Source: Paenibacillus sp. J31TS4
GTDB lineage: Bacteria > Bacillota > Bacilli > Paenibacillales > NBRC-103111
Direction: 5' to 3'
Assembly (NCBI RefSeq): GCF_018403265.1
Contig: NZ_BOSI01000002.1
Coordinates: 620,001-684,000 of the forward strand
Length of the DNA stretch: 64,000 nucleotides
The translations under genes and the position numbers were made by a program. A model generated the notes under the pieces. It did no database searches, was not told where the DNA came from, and worked only from the letters and a program-made list of their open reading frames with translations. Shown piece by piece: positions 37,046-46,067 of the stretch; position 1 is the first letter of the stretch, and each line of letters begins with the position of its first letter.

Positions 37046-38409
37046 TGTGCAGGCAGATGGAGGAGCTTATGCAAAGAGAGCTGGATCACGATCTCGATCC
37101 GTACGAGACGGAGCTGATGCACGCCCACATCCGGCAGTGCCCCGAGTGCGCCGCATGGAGAAGCCGGCTTCACCGGCTGGCCGAGGAGCTCGAATCGCTC
37201 CCGCATGTAGCGCCTCCCTACAGTGTGGTCGATTCGATCCTGGACCGGCTGCCCGATCTGCAGGGGAAGCCTCCGGCCGCCGCACCCGCTGCAGTACCGC
37301 CGGTCGTGACTCCGCTCGCAGCCGAGGAGCCGCCGGCCGAGCGGCCGGCCAGCCCGGGCAGACGCCGGAGGTCGCTGTATTGGACGACGGCCGGAGGAGC
37401 CGCCGCCTGTCTCGCTCTCGGCATCTTCCTGTTCCAGAATTATGGGGATATGCGGCAGGACGCGAGAGGCATTCATGAAATGGCGCTCAGCCCGAAGGCG
37501 CAAAAAAGTTCGGCGGACCAGGCGGGCAGTGCCGCTAAGAGCAGCGGCAGCCAGTCGACTCCGGTGGACAGTGCGGCCGGTTCTTCTCCGGCCGCGGAGA
37601 GCTCCACGCCGGGGAGTCGGGACGGGGCGGTTCGCATGCTGACGCCGGATACGCCGGCGTCCGAGCGGACGCCCGCGGCCTCGGCTAAGCCGCCGGGGCT
37701 CCTCCCTACGACGCCTCAGCCTTCCGCCGATACGCGGACGCTGGCGCCCTCGGCCACGGCATTCTCGGACGCCGTGCAGAACAGCGCAGCCAAGAGCAAA
37801 GGAGCGCCGCCGGAAGGCACTGTGAGCCCGGCAGCATCTGCCGGGGACGCGCCGGCTACGGCGGGCCCCGAGTCGCCGGCGAGGACGCCGGGCAAGCTGC
37901 TGACCGATGCGGGTGTCCCGAAAGCGAACGAGACGCCGCAGCCGACGAAAGGCGACCAGGGCAAGCAGACTCCGAGGGAGAGCGTTTTAGGCATCGCCGG
38001 TCTGCCCGAAGAGGAGACGCCGGAAGCGGGCCCGGGAGCAGTTCTCACGGAACCTGGCCGATTCCCGGGAATCGCCTGGCTGCCCGGGTTGACGCTGGCA
38101 CCGGGAAGCGGCCTGCCGGACGATTCGGCTCAGGACAAGACGACCGCAGCCGACGCGGCCGTGCCGGCTCCGGTCTATTCGCCTCAGGGGACGCATTTCG
38201 CATCGGCTGAGCAGCAGCGGGTCGTGATCCGGGACGAACGAGGCCAGCTGGTGTTCGCCTCCACTCATCAATGGGCGGATCACGAGCGGATCGCCCTGCT
38301 TGGCTGGAAGCAGGAGAACGGCTTCCTCTATGAGGTGACGCGCCCTGACGGCAGCCGTCAGGCGTACTTCGTCGATTTGAGCCAGAAGAGGGAAGTTCCC
38401 CAGAATTGA
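37042..38409 (+). CDS. Zinc-finger anti-sigma factor with long extracytoplasmic region
   Basis: 455 residues. The N-terminal zf-HC2/ZAS motif is H29xxxC33xxC36, and one membrane helix spans about 111-131. About 240 residues of Ala/Pro/Ser/Gly-rich linker then lead to a C-terminal globular stretch (about 375-455; VYSPQGTHFASAEQQRVVIRDERGQLVFAST). By its position it should hold the sigma factor at the membrane until a signal arrives outside. The C-terminal piece resembles no domain I recognise. Start codons of the pair overlap (ATGATG). Confidence 0.88.
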   Translation: MMCRQMEELMQRELDHDLDPYETELMHAHIRQCPECAAWRSRLHRLAEELESLPHVAPPYSVVDSILDRLPDLQGKPPAAAPAAVPPVVTPLAAEEPPAERPASPGRRRRSLYWTTAGGAAACLALGIFLFQNYGDMRQDARGIHEMALSPKAQKSSADQAGSAAKSSGSQSTPVDSAAGSSPAAESSTPGSRDGAVRMLTPDTPASERTPAASAKPPGLLPTTPQPSADTRTLAPSATAFSDAVQNSAAKSKGAPPEGTVSPAASAGDAPATAGPESPARTPGKLLTDAGVPKANETPQPTKGDQGKQTPRESVLGIAGLPEEETPEAGPGAVLTEPGRFPGIAWLPGLTLAPGSGLPDDSAQDKTTAADAAVPAPVYSPQGTHFASAEQQRVVIRDERGQLVFASTHQWADHERIALLGWKQENGFLYEVTRPDGSRQAYFVDLSQKREVPQN

Positions 38410-38428
38410 CCGGCCCGGCGGGCCGGTC
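38408..38428 (+). terminator. Hairpin at the end of the anti-sigma gene
   Basis: Perfect 9-bp stem GACCGGCCC / GGGCCGGTC with a 3-base loop, starting in the stop codon. No T run follows, so termination is uncertain. Confidence 0.4.
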
Positions 38429-38582
38429 ATCACCCGGAATGGGGGGCGTTGGCACACTTGGCGGGTATCCTGCGTATGCTGGGATCAGAAGGAAACAAAC
38501 GGCGGCAGAGGCCAGCCGCCCGGGAATCCGTTTCTAGAGCGGTTTTCCCCGGGTGTTCATATACACCATGCAGCTCGGATAC

Positions 38583-38627
38583 GAGAGGGACGGCGTCAAA
38601 ACGGAACGTTTTGACGCCGTCCCTCTC
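38583..38627. repeat. Perfect 21-bp inverted repeat before holA
   Basis: Bases 38583-38603 are the exact reverse complement of 38607-38627, with GAA as the loop. The centre carries CAAAACG / CGTTTTG. No T run follows. It lies 32 bases before the holA GTG and could form a very stable RNA hairpin or a cruciform. Confidence 0.9.
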
Positions 38628-38658
38628 TGCCTGTATGATGGTACAGAGGTGAACGCAC

Positions 38659-39675
38659 GTGGATGCAAGAACGGCAATGCGAGAAGTGGAGCAGGGCAAG
38701 GCGCGCCCGGTCTATCTATGCTATGGTCCGGAGAAGTACAGGAGGCGGGAGTTTCTGGACGCGCTCACGCATAAGCTGATCGGCGAGGAGCTGAAAGAGA
38801 TGGCCGTCAGCCGGTACGACCTGCAGGAGTCGTCGCTCGACGAGGTGCTGGACGATGCCGAGACGGTCCCGTTCCTCGTGGAGCGCAAGCTGATTGTGGC
38901 GGAGAACGCCCTTTTCTTTACAGGGGCAAAGGATACGGCCAAAGCCGCGCACCGGACGGACCGGCTGCTGGAATATCTGAAGGCGCCTGTCGACTCGTCC
39001 ATCATAGTATTCATGGTCGATGCGGACAAGCTGGACGAGCGCAAGAAACTCGTCAAGGTGCTCAAGGACAAGCAGGCTGTCCTGGCATTCCCAACCCTGT
39101 CGCCCGAGCAGATCGGCGATTGGGTGGAGCACCGTGCCAGCCGTCTGGGCTTTCGGTTCGCCCCCGGTGCAGCCGAGAGGTTCCTGCTGTATGCAGGCAC
39201 GCAGCTGCAGACGCTGGCCTCGGAGCTCGAGAAGCTGTCGCTTTATATCGGCGAGGGCGGCGAGGTAGACGGTGAGCTGATCGGCCGTCTGGTGGTGCCG
39301 AATACCGAGCAGAACGTCTTCCTGCTCGTCGAGGAGCTGGTGCGCCGCCGGACGGACAAGGCGTTCGCCATCCTGAATGAGCTTCTCAAGCAAAAGGAGG
39401 AGCCGATCAAGCTGCTGATGCTGATTGCGCGGCAGTACCGCATCGTCATGCAGGTGAAGGAGCTGGTGCAGACCGGCTACTCTCACCAGCAGATCGCGGG
39501 CCAGATCGGCGTCCATCCGTACGCGGTCAAGCTGGCTGCCGAGCAGGGGCGCGCATACGACGCGAAGCGGCTGTATGCGATCTTGTCCAGGCTCGCCGAG
39601 CTGGATTACCAGATGAAGACCGGCCAGGTCGACAAGGTGCTTGGCCTGGAGCTGCTGCTGCTCGAGCTGGCTTAG
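38659..39675 (+). CDS. holA: DNA polymerase III delta subunit
   Basis: 338 residues, typical length. The clamp-loader subunit that opens the beta clamp. PVYLCYGPEKYRRREF near 18 replaces a working P-loop, as in delta subunits; domain II reads IIVFMVDADKLDERKKLVK, and the collar domain holds EEPIKLLMLIARQYRIVMQVKEL. Start GTG at 38659 after GAGGTGA. In Bacillales it lies between comEC and rpsT; here four extra genes separate it from comEC. Confidence 0.94.
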   Translation: MDARTAMREVEQGKARPVYLCYGPEKYRRREFLDALTHKLIGEELKEMAVSRYDLQESSLDEVLDDAETVPFLVERKLIVAENALFFTGAKDTAKAAHRTDRLLEYLKAPVDSSIIVFMVDADKLDERKKLVKVLKDKQAVLAFPTLSPEQIGDWVEHRASRLGFRFAPGAAERFLLYAGTQLQTLASELEKLSLYIGEGGEVDGELIGRLVVPNTEQNVFLLVEELVRRRTDKAFAILNELLKQKEEPIKLLMLIARQYRIVMQVKELVQTGYSHQQIAGQIGVHPYAVKLAAEQGRAYDAKRLYAILSRLAELDYQMKTGQVDKVLGLELLLLELA

Positions 39676-39690
39676 GTCGGCTCTTTTTTT
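39664..39690 (+). terminator. Terminator overlapping the end of holA
   Basis: GAGCTGGC (39664-39671) pairs with GTCGGCTC (39676-39683), using two G:U pairs, then a run of seven T. The stem includes the stop codon of holA. Confidence 0.7.
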
Positions 39691-39724
39691 GTGGAAGCGG
39701 GAACGAGAGAAGAGGAGGGGCAAC

Positions 39725-39760
39725 AAAAAAAGACCACCGGCTTCGAAAAGTCGATGGTCT
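39725..39760 (-). terminator. Terminator of rpsT
   Basis: On the minus strand AGACCATCGAC and the matching GCCGGTGGTCT arm form a stem ending in TTTTTTT, 19 bases after the rpsT stop. Confidence 0.85.
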
Positions 39761-39778
39761 TCGTTTCATTCATCATCA

Positions 39779-40051
39779 TTACGCTTGGGCATTCAGCTCG
39801 TTGAGCTTCTTGGCCAGGCGGGATTTTTTGCGGTTAGCTGCATTCTTGTGGATCAGACCTTTGGTAGCTGCTTTGTCTAATTTCTTGACAGCCAGAACCA
39901 AAGCTTCTTTAGCGGCTTCCGCATTGTTACCGGCAGCTGCTTGCTCGAACGATTTCACAGCTGTGCGGAGTGCGGACTTCTGGGAAGCGTTGTTCAGACG
40001 GCGCTTCTCGTTCGTTTTAACGCGTTTGATTGCGGATTTGATGTTTGGCAT
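39779..40051 (-). CDS. rpsT: 30S ribosomal protein S20
   Basis: 90 residues. [18 protein letters not shown] start, Lys/Ala-rich helical body and the terminal [15 protein letters not shown] are the S20 pattern. It binds 16S rRNA at the bottom of the 30S body. AGGAGG is 8 bases before the ATG. It reads against holA and gpr, as in B. subtilis. Low internal GC compared with its neighbours reflects Lys codons. Confidence 0.97.
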   Translation of the reverse strand: MPNIKSAIKRVKTNEKRRLNNASQKSALRTAVKSFEQAAAGNNAEAAKEALVLAVKKLDKAATKGLIHKNAANRKKSRLAKKLNELNAQA

Positions 40052-40160
40052 TTCGTCACCTCCTACTGCAGAAAAGAGCAAGATCCATTTCAGTTCTTGA
40101 CAACTTTAGATATTCTATCACGCGCTCTTTCAAAATGCAATAGCTGGAACGGCAGCGAAG

Positions 40161-40368
40161 GAACGAAAAGAGGCCTTTGCAAGATGAGCTGTAGGGCACG
40201 AATAGAGACGCAGCCGGACGGGGCCGAAGGAGAGAACGGCTGCCGGTTCCGGAATGTCCGAGGGAACGAAAGGTGGCCGTTTCCGAATGGGCTAATGGAA
40301 CGGAGGGAGGCCGCTGCCGGACAGGCAGTTGGAACGAATAGAGGCCCCTCCCGGATGGCATCATAAGG
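40161..40368. repeat. Degenerate tandem repeat of about 34 bases, six units
   Basis: Units start at about 40161, 40197, 40234, 40264, 40298 and 40332, each beginning GAACG(A/G)A..AGAGGCC and ending CCGGATGG..TAAGG-like. They fill most of the 350 bases between rpsT and gpr. Unit similarity is highest in the last three. No gene is seen there. Confidence 0.7.
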
Positions 40369-40400
40369 AAAACAATTGGAGAAGAAAGGGCGGAACAACG

Positions 40401-41396
40401 ATGGATCTGAGCATGTATGCGGTACGGACGGACCTGGCTCTGGAAGCCAGAGAGTTGGCGGAGGCCGGGACGGGAGGGGCGATTCCGGGCGTGGAGTCGC
40501 AGGTCGAGGAGGACGAGGGCATCAAGATTACCCGCATGACCGTCTCGACGCCGGAGGGGGGACGCGCGATCGGCAAGCTGCCGGGCCGCTATCTGACCTT
40601 CGAGGTGCCCAAACTCCGCGAGAAGGATTCGGTGCTGCAGGACAAGGTGACGACCCAGTTCGCTCGCATGTTCCACGATTTCCTGCAGCGGATGGAGATC
40701 GGCCCCGAGGCCAAGGTGCTCATTATCGGGCTCGGCAACTGGAACGTCACTCCTGACTCGCTCGGGCCGCTAGTCGTGGAGAACGTGCTTGTGACGCGCC
40801 ATTACTTCCAGCTTGCGCCGCTGTCGGTCCATCCCGGTTACCGCTCGGTCAGCGCCGTCGCGCCGGGCGTCCTCGGTACGACCGGAATCGAGAGCAGCGA
40901 GATCGTGCAGGGCCTCGTCGAACATTCCAAGCCCGATTTGGTCATCGCCGTAGACGCGCTCGCATCCCGTTCCCTGGAGCGGGTCAACACCACGATCCAG
41001 GTGGCGGATACCGGTATTCATCCGGGCTCCGGCATCGGCAACAAGCGGAAGGGGCTGACCCATGACATCCTCGGCGTCCCGGTCATCGCGATCGGCGTGC
41101 CGACCGTCGTATACGCCTCGACCATTGTGAACAACAGCATCGACCTGATGACGCGCCACTTCGCGCAGATGACCGACCAGACAGGACAAATCCTCGGCAT
41201 GCTCGACAGCATGCAGGAGCAGGACCGGCTCCAGCTTGTCAAAGAAGTGCTCGATCCGCTGGGCCACGATCTGCTGGTAACGCCCAAGGAGATCGACCAG
41301 TTCATCGAAGACATCGCGAACATTATCGCGAGCGGGCTGAATGCGGCGCTGCACGATGCGATCGATATGGAGAACGTATCCGCCTACACGCATTGA
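40401..41396 (+). CDS. gpr: Germination protease GPR
   Basis: 331 residues. An aspartic-type peptidase (family A25) that degrades small acid-soluble spore proteins at germination. It is made as a zymogen in the forespore and cut after an N-terminal propeptide; the region DLSMYAVRTDLALEARE is the expected propeptide site. VLIIGLGNWNVTPDSLGP, VIAVDALASRS and GTTGIESSEI are family blocks. The ATG at 40401 was chosen over an upstream in-frame one that falls in repeat DNA. Confidence 0.96.
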   Translation: MDLSMYAVRTDLALEARELAEAGTGGAIPGVESQVEEDEGIKITRMTVSTPEGGRAIGKLPGRYLTFEVPKLREKDSVLQDKVTTQFARMFHDFLQRMEIGPEAKVLIIGLGNWNVTPDSLGPLVVENVLVTRHYFQLAPLSVHPGYRSVSAVAPGVLGTTGIESSEIVQGLVEHSKPDLVIAVDALASRSLERVNTTIQVADTGIHPGSGIGNKRKGLTHDILGVPVIAIGVPTVVYASTIVNNSIDLMTRHFAQMTDQTGQILGMLDSMQEQDRLQLVKEVLDPLGHDLLVTPKEIDQFIEDIANIIASGLNAALHDAIDMENVSAYTH

Positions 41397-41530
41397 CGGG
41401 CAAAAAAGGGCGGAGCGGCTGGCCGCCGGCGAGGCCCTGCCGACAATGCAGAGACTCGCGCTGTCTTTTTCAGCCGGGTCTCTTCTGGTATATTGGAAGA
41501 ATCCGCAACAGAGACAAGAGGTGCATCGCG

Positions 41531-42292
41531 ATGAAACCGCAAACGATTCTATTTGACATGGACGACACACTCGTCCACTGCAACAAATACTTTATGCTCG
41601 TGCTGGACCAGTTCGCCGATCTGATGGAAACCTGGTTCGCATCTTACGAACTGTCCAAGCAGGAGGTGCTGGACAAGCAACTGGAAATCGACATCGCCGG
41701 CGTTCATGTGCTGGGCTTCACGGAAAGCCATTTTCCGCAGTCGCTGGTCGATACCTACCGGCACTTTGGGACGCTGACCGGCAGACGGCTGAGCCGCATG
41801 GAGGTCACCGAGCTGCAGGAGCTCGGACGCTCCGTGTACGAGCATGAGGTGGAGCCATATCCGTACATGGTCGAGGCGCTGCAGGAACTGGAGGAGGACG
41901 GCCACCGGCTCTATCTGTATACGGGGGGCGTCGAGGCGATCCAGATGCGCAAGGTGAAGGCCGTGAGTCTCGAAACCTACTTCCAGGACCGCATCTTCAT
42001 CCGGCGGCACAAGAATGCCGAGGCGCTGGACGCCATTCTGAAGGCGAACGGCTTTGACCGGTCGCAGACGTGGATGGTCGGCAATTCGATGCGCACCGAC
42101 GTCATGCCGGCGCTGGAGAACGGCATTCACGCCATCTATCTGCCTGCCGAGAACGAGTGGGCCTTCAACGTCGTCGAAGCGACCGCCGAGCCTCAGGGCG
42201 CCTTCCTGACGCTCCGCTCGCTGAACGAGGTCCGCGCGGCGATAGGTTCCTTAATAGAGAGAGCGTCCGTTAGCAGAGAATGCATCCATTAG
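41531..42292 (+). CDS. HAD family hydrolase
   Basis: 253 residues. HAD motif I FDMDDTLVH carries nucleophile Asp9 and Asp11; motif II is LYTGG, and motif III/IV VGNSMRTDVMPALENG. A helical cap is inserted after motif I. YjjG/PGP-like phosphatases look similar; the substrate is unknown. GAGGTG is 9 bases before the ATG. The last residues (SVSRECIH) are coded by a 19-base tandem repeat, so the C-terminus may have been extended by repeat growth. Confidence 0.85.
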   Translation: MKPQTILFDMDDTLVHCNKYFMLVLDQFADLMETWFASYELSKQEVLDKQLEIDIAGVHVLGFTESHFPQSLVDTYRHFGTLTGRRLSRMEVTELQELGRSVYEHEVEPYPYMVEALQELEEDGHRLYLYTGGVEAIQMRKVKAVSLETYFQDRIFIRRHKNAEALDAILKANGFDRSQTWMVGNSMRTDVMPALENGIHAIYLPAENEWAFNVVEATAEPQGAFLTLRSLNEVRAAIGSLIERASVSRECIH

Positions 42293-42313
42293 CAGAGTGA
42301 GCATCCGTTAGCG
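42257..42313 (+). repeat. Three tandem 19-base units across the HAD stop codon
   Basis: Units at 42257-42275, 42276-42294 and 42295-42313 share GAG....C(A/G)TCC(G/A)TTAGC(A/G). The second contains the stop TAG of the HAD gene. The period is exact with a few substitutions. Confidence 0.85.
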
Positions 42314-42454
42314 GCTGCTAGAGACGCTGCCCCTCATCCCGGTTCCCTCCGCCCTCGTGCGGAGGGTTCTACTTTTCTTCCCCGATTCATAGATTGCTAG
42401 TAAAGAGGAGCCGAGTCTTCTCCCGCAGCATGCCAAGGATCGGAGGAAGCAAGT

Positions 42455-43669
42455 ATGAAATGGACAGCAATGACGATGGATCTCAGCCGGGTCCGCAAAA
42501 CGGTGCAAACCGTCCGCCTGACCGGAAGGTCGCTTCTCGCACTATCGGTCAGCACACTCCTGTTTTTTGTACTACTCGGCGCGGCCGGGTATGCCCAATC
42601 CTATCTCCGTACCTCTCCCGTCTCGTCTATGAAAGGCCTGGCGGCCTCGGTGTCGCAGGAATTTTTCCTCGATATGATGAAACTTGAGATTCCTCATCTT
42701 AAAAATGAGACAAGCTCGTCGTCGACTTTCTCGCAGGCCAATATGTTCAGCTTCGTGTTCCGTCTGCTGACCAACGTCAATCCGAACGATCCCAAGACAC
42801 TGATCGCCCATGAAGTGCCGGGTCTTGCGAGCGGTACGCCGGTCCTCATCCGCGGCAGCCATGACGACGGCGGTCCTGTGGATTATCCGATGCCGGCGGA
42901 TCATGCCGGAGGCGGCACGCCGCCGGTTACCGATCCGACGCCAGCCGGCACACCTGCTCCGACGCCGCAGCCGACCCCTGAGCAGGCAGGCAAGCAGACG
43001 ACGAGCGGCAAGAAGGTTGTCATGGTTTACACGACTCACAACCGCGAGTCGTACTTGCCCGAGCTGCCCGGCGTCACCGATCCGAACAAGGCGTACGACC
43101 CGGTGAAGAACGTGACGCTTGTCGGCAAACGGCTCGCGCAGAAACTCGAGGAACAAGGCGTCGGAGCCATCGCCTATTCGCAGGATTACTCGTCGACCGA
43201 GCAGGACTTCAACTACTACAAGTCCTACAAGTATTCGGCCAAGACAGTCAAGGAAGCGTTCGCCGCCCATCCGGATATCCAATTCGTCTTCGACCTCCAC
43301 CGCGACTCGTCCAAGCGGGACAAGACGACCAAGACGATCAACGGCGTCGACTATGCCCAGGTGTACTTCATTATCGGCCAGCGCAATCCGAACTGGGAGA
43401 CGAACGAGAGCTTCGCCTCCCAGCTGCACGCGAAGCTTGAGAAGAAGCTGCCGGGCCTGTCCCGGGGCGTCTGGGGCAAAAATCCGAATGAGGGCGACGC
43501 CGAGTACAACCAGTCCCTCTCTCCGAACAGTGTGCTGATCGAAATCGGCGGTCCTTACAACAGCCTGGAGGAATGCTACCGGACAGCCGACGCGCTCGCC
43601 GGCATCATCGCGGAGCAATATTGGGAAGCCGAGAAGGTCGGGGCGCCGGCCGCCCCCGCCAAACAATAG
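42455..43669 (+). CDS. spoIIP: Stage II sporulation protein P
   Basis: 404 residues. One N-terminal membrane helix (about 28-48), a Pro/Thr-rich linker near 160-180 and the SpoIIP amidase/endopeptidase domain: VVMVYTTHNRESYLPE (His ligand), FVFDLHRDSSKRDKTT, and LIEIGGPYNS near the end. With SpoIID and SpoIIM it removes septal peptidoglycan and drives engulfment. GGAGG precedes the ATG. The gpr-spoIIP-yqxA-lepA order is conserved, with only the HAD gene added. Confidence 0.95.
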   Translation: MKWTAMTMDLSRVRKTVQTVRLTGRSLLALSVSTLLFFVLLGAAGYAQSYLRTSPVSSMKGLAASVSQEFFLDMMKLEIPHLKNETSSSSTFSQANMFSFVFRLLTNVNPNDPKTLIAHEVPGLASGTPVLIRGSHDDGGPVDYPMPADHAGGGTPPVTDPTPAGTPAPTPQPTPEQAGKQTTSGKKVVMVYTTHNRESYLPELPGVTDPNKAYDPVKNVTLVGKRLAQKLEEQGVGAIAYSQDYSSTEQDFNYYKSYKYSAKTVKEAFAAHPDIQFVFDLHRDSSKRDKTTKTINGVDYAQVYFIIGQRNPNWETNESFASQLHAKLEKKLPGLSRGVWGKNPNEGDAEYNQSLSPNSVLIEIGGPYNSLEECYRTADALAGIIAEQYWEAEKVGAPAAPAKQ

Positions 43670-43678
43670 GAGGCGCCG

Positions 43679-44080
43679 ATGAAACGATTGGCTGTTAACG
43701 GACTGTTCCTCTGTTTCATCCTCGGCGTCGGCATTTTCCTCGGACTGGATGCCGCCAGCAAGCCGCCCTTCCTCCAATCCCCCGAGGTGCGCGAACCGGC
43801 GCTGCCCGCCCCGGGTCTCCAGCAGCAGGCCCGGCAGGCGTCTCATTACGGAGACCGCATGCCTGCCGGCACTCCGGCCCCGGCAGGAGGCACCGTGGCA
43901 CCGGGCGGACCGTCCGCTCCAGCGCCGGTGCCGGCGCCGCCCGCGCCACCGGCCGTCTACGTCCAAATTCAGGATTCGTTCCTGAACCGGCTGCTCGACA
44001 AGGCGGGAGACGCGGTGAGCGCGCTGGCGAAGCTGGGGCTCCGTCTCGTCGTCTCCGCTATCGACAGTCTGCTGAACTAG
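43679..44080 (+). CDS. yqxA: YqxA family protein (DUF3679)
   Basis: 133 residues. An N-terminal hydrophobic helix (about 6-24), then a Pro/Ala-rich middle and a C-terminal amphipathic helix (DSFLNRLLDKAGDAVSALAKLG). It occupies the place of yqxA between spoIIP and lepA; the function is unknown. AGGAGG lies 6 bases before the ATG and only nine bases separate it from spoIIP. Confidence 0.75.
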   Translation: MKRLAVNGLFLCFILGVGIFLGLDAASKPPFLQSPEVREPALPAPGLQQQARQASHYGDRMPAGTPAPAGGTVAPGGPSAPAPVPAPPAPPAVYVQIQDSFLNRLLDKAGDAVSALAKLGLRLVVSAIDSLLN

Positions 44081-44133
44081 CCGGCTGGTTCGCCGGCGGA
44101 GGCGGCCTTAGCGCCCGCATCTAAGAAACAGCC

Positions 44134-44172
44134 GAAGAACTTCACGCCATCCTTACCGGCGTGGAGTTCTTC
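44134..44172 (+). terminator. Hairpin before lepA
   Basis: GAAGAACTTCACGCC pairs with GGCGTGGAGTTCTTC over 15 bp (one G:U). It lacks a T run, and the lepA -35 box begins two bases later. Confidence 0.55.
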
Positions 44173-44173
44173 G

Positions 44174-44202
44174 TTGCTGTCGGCGAGTTCTGCTGGTATA
44201 AT
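44174..44202 (+). promoter_or_regulatory. SigmaA promoter of lepA
   Basis: TTGCTG (44174-44179), 17 bases, TATAAT (44197-44202), 42 bases before the lepA ATG. Confidence 0.8.
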
Positions 44203-44243
44203 GAAGTACTGTATATTTTTGCGAATACGCTTGGGGGTACGGC

Positions 44244-46061
44244 ATGACGGATATTCGGGCTAGACAACAGAAGATTAGGAATTTCTCGATCATTGCACAT
44301 ATAGATCACGGCAAATCGACGCTGGCCGACCGCATCCTAGAATACTCCGGGGCACTCACCTCCCGCGAGATGCAGAACCAGGTGCTGGACAAGATGGATC
44401 TGGAGCGCGAGCGGGGCATCACGATCAAGCTGCAGGCCGTTCGTCTGGGCTACAAAGCGGATGACGGCGAGGAGTACATCCTGAACCTTATCGACACACC
44501 CGGGCACGTCGACTTCACGTACGAGGTATCGCGCAGTCTCGCGGCTTGCGAGGGCGCCCTCCTGGTCGTCGACGCCGCTCAGGGGATCGAAGCCCAGACG
44601 CTGGCGAACGTCTATCTGGCGCTGGACAACAATCTCGAGATTCTGCCCGTCGTCAACAAGATCGACCTGCCCAGCGCCGAGCCGGAACGCGTCAAGCAGG
44701 AGATTGAGGACGTGATCGGGCTGGACGCGAGCGACGCGGTGCTCGCATCCGCCAAGGCAGGCATAGGCATCAAGGAGATTCTTGAGCAGGTCGTGAAGCA
44801 GGTGCCGGCTCCGCAAGGAGACCCGGACAAGCCGCTGCGGGCGCTAATTTTCGACTCTCACTATGATCCATACAAGGGCGTCATCGTGTATGTACGCGTC
44901 ATGGACGGCGTGATCCGCGCAGGGTCCAAGATTCACTTCATGGCAACGAACAAAACGTTCGAGGTCATCGAGGTCGGCGCATTCATGCCCAACATGACAA
45001 TCGTGGACGAGCTCAACATCGGCGACGTCGGGTTCGTCGTGGCTGGGATCAAGAACGTGAAGGATACGCGTGTCGGGGATACGGTCACCGATGCGAAGAA
45101 GCCGGCTGCCGAGCCGCTGCCTGGCTACCGCCGAATCAACCCGATGGTTTTCTGCGGGCTTTATCCGATCGAAACGAGCGACTATGACGATCTGCGCGAA
45201 GCGCTTGAGAAGCTTGAGCTGAACGACGCCTCGCTCCGTTACGAGCCGGAGACATCCTCTGCGCTCGGATTCGGCTTCCGCTGCGGCTTCCTGGGCTTGC
45301 TCCATATGGAGATCATTCAAGAGCGGATCGAGCGGGAGTTCAACATTCCGCTTATTACGACGGCTCCGAGCGTTATTTACCACGTCACCCAGACGAACGG
45401 AGAAATGCTCGAGATCGACAACCCGTCCAACTATCCGGAGCAGGGCAAGATCGAATATGTCGAGGAGCCTTATGTAAAAGCCGCGATCATCGTGCCGAAC
45501 GATTACGTCGGCGCCATCATGGAGCTCTGCCAAAGCAAGCGCGGCGAGTTCATCAACATGGAGTACCTGGATACGAACCGGGTGACCATTACGTACCACG
45601 TACCGCTTGCCGAAATCGTATACGACTTCTTCGATCAGCTGAAGTCGACGACCAAGGGGTATGCCTCGTTCGATTACGAGATTTCTGGCTACCGGCAGTC
45701 CAACCTCGTGAAGATGGACATTCTGCTGAACGGCGAGCAGGTCGACGCTCTCTCGTTCATCGTGCACCGCGACCGGGCGTACAACCGCGGACGCCAGATT
45801 TGCGAGAAGCTCAAGGACCTCATCCCGCGCCAGATGTTCGAGGTGCCGATCCAGGCGACTATCGGACAGAAGGTGCTTTCGCGGGAAACGGTCAAAGCGA
45901 TGCGCAAAAACGTACTTGCCAAGTGTTACGGGGGCGACATCTCGCGGAAGCGGAAGCTGCTTGAGAAGCAGAAGGAAGGCAAGAAGCGGATGAAGCAGGT
46001 CGGCAGTGTCGAGGTCCCGCAGGAAGCGTTCATGGCGGTCCTCAAGCTCGACGACAACTAA
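44244..46061 (+). CDS. lepA: Elongation factor 4 (LepA)
   Basis: 605 residues. A translational GTPase acting on the ribosome during initiation or back-translocation. G1 is AHIDHGKST (near 17), the switch/G2 region RGITIK, G3 DTPGHVD and G4 NKIDLP. Domains II and III follow, and the LepA-specific C-terminal domain ends [19 protein letters not shown]. The ATG is preceded by a weak GGGGGT. Confidence 0.97.
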   Translation: MTDIRARQQKIRNFSIIAHIDHGKSTLADRILEYSGALTSREMQNQVLDKMDLERERGITIKLQAVRLGYKADDGEEYILNLIDTPGHVDFTYEVSRSLAACEGALLVVDAAQGIEAQTLANVYLALDNNLEILPVVNKIDLPSAEPERVKQEIEDVIGLDASDAVLASAKAGIGIKEILEQVVKQVPAPQGDPDKPLRALIFDSHYDPYKGVIVYVRVMDGVIRAGSKIHFMATNKTFEVIEVGAFMPNMTIVDELNIGDVGFVVAGIKNVKDTRVGDTVTDAKKPAAEPLPGYRRINPMVFCGLYPIETSDYDDLREALEKLELNDASLRYEPETSSALGFGFRCGFLGLLHMEIIQERIEREFNIPLITTAPSVIYHVTQTNGEMLEIDNPSNYPEQGKIEYVEEPYVKAAIIVPNDYVGAIMELCQSKRGEFINMEYLDTNRVTITYHVPLAEIVYDFFDQLKSTTKGYASFDYEISGYRQSNLVKMDILLNGEQVDALSFIVHRDRAYNRGRQICEKLKDLIPRQMFEVPIQATIGQKVLSRETVKAMRKNVLAKCYGGDISRKRKLLEKQKEGKKRMKQVGSVEVPQEAFMAVLKLDDN

Positions 46062-46067
46062 ACCATT

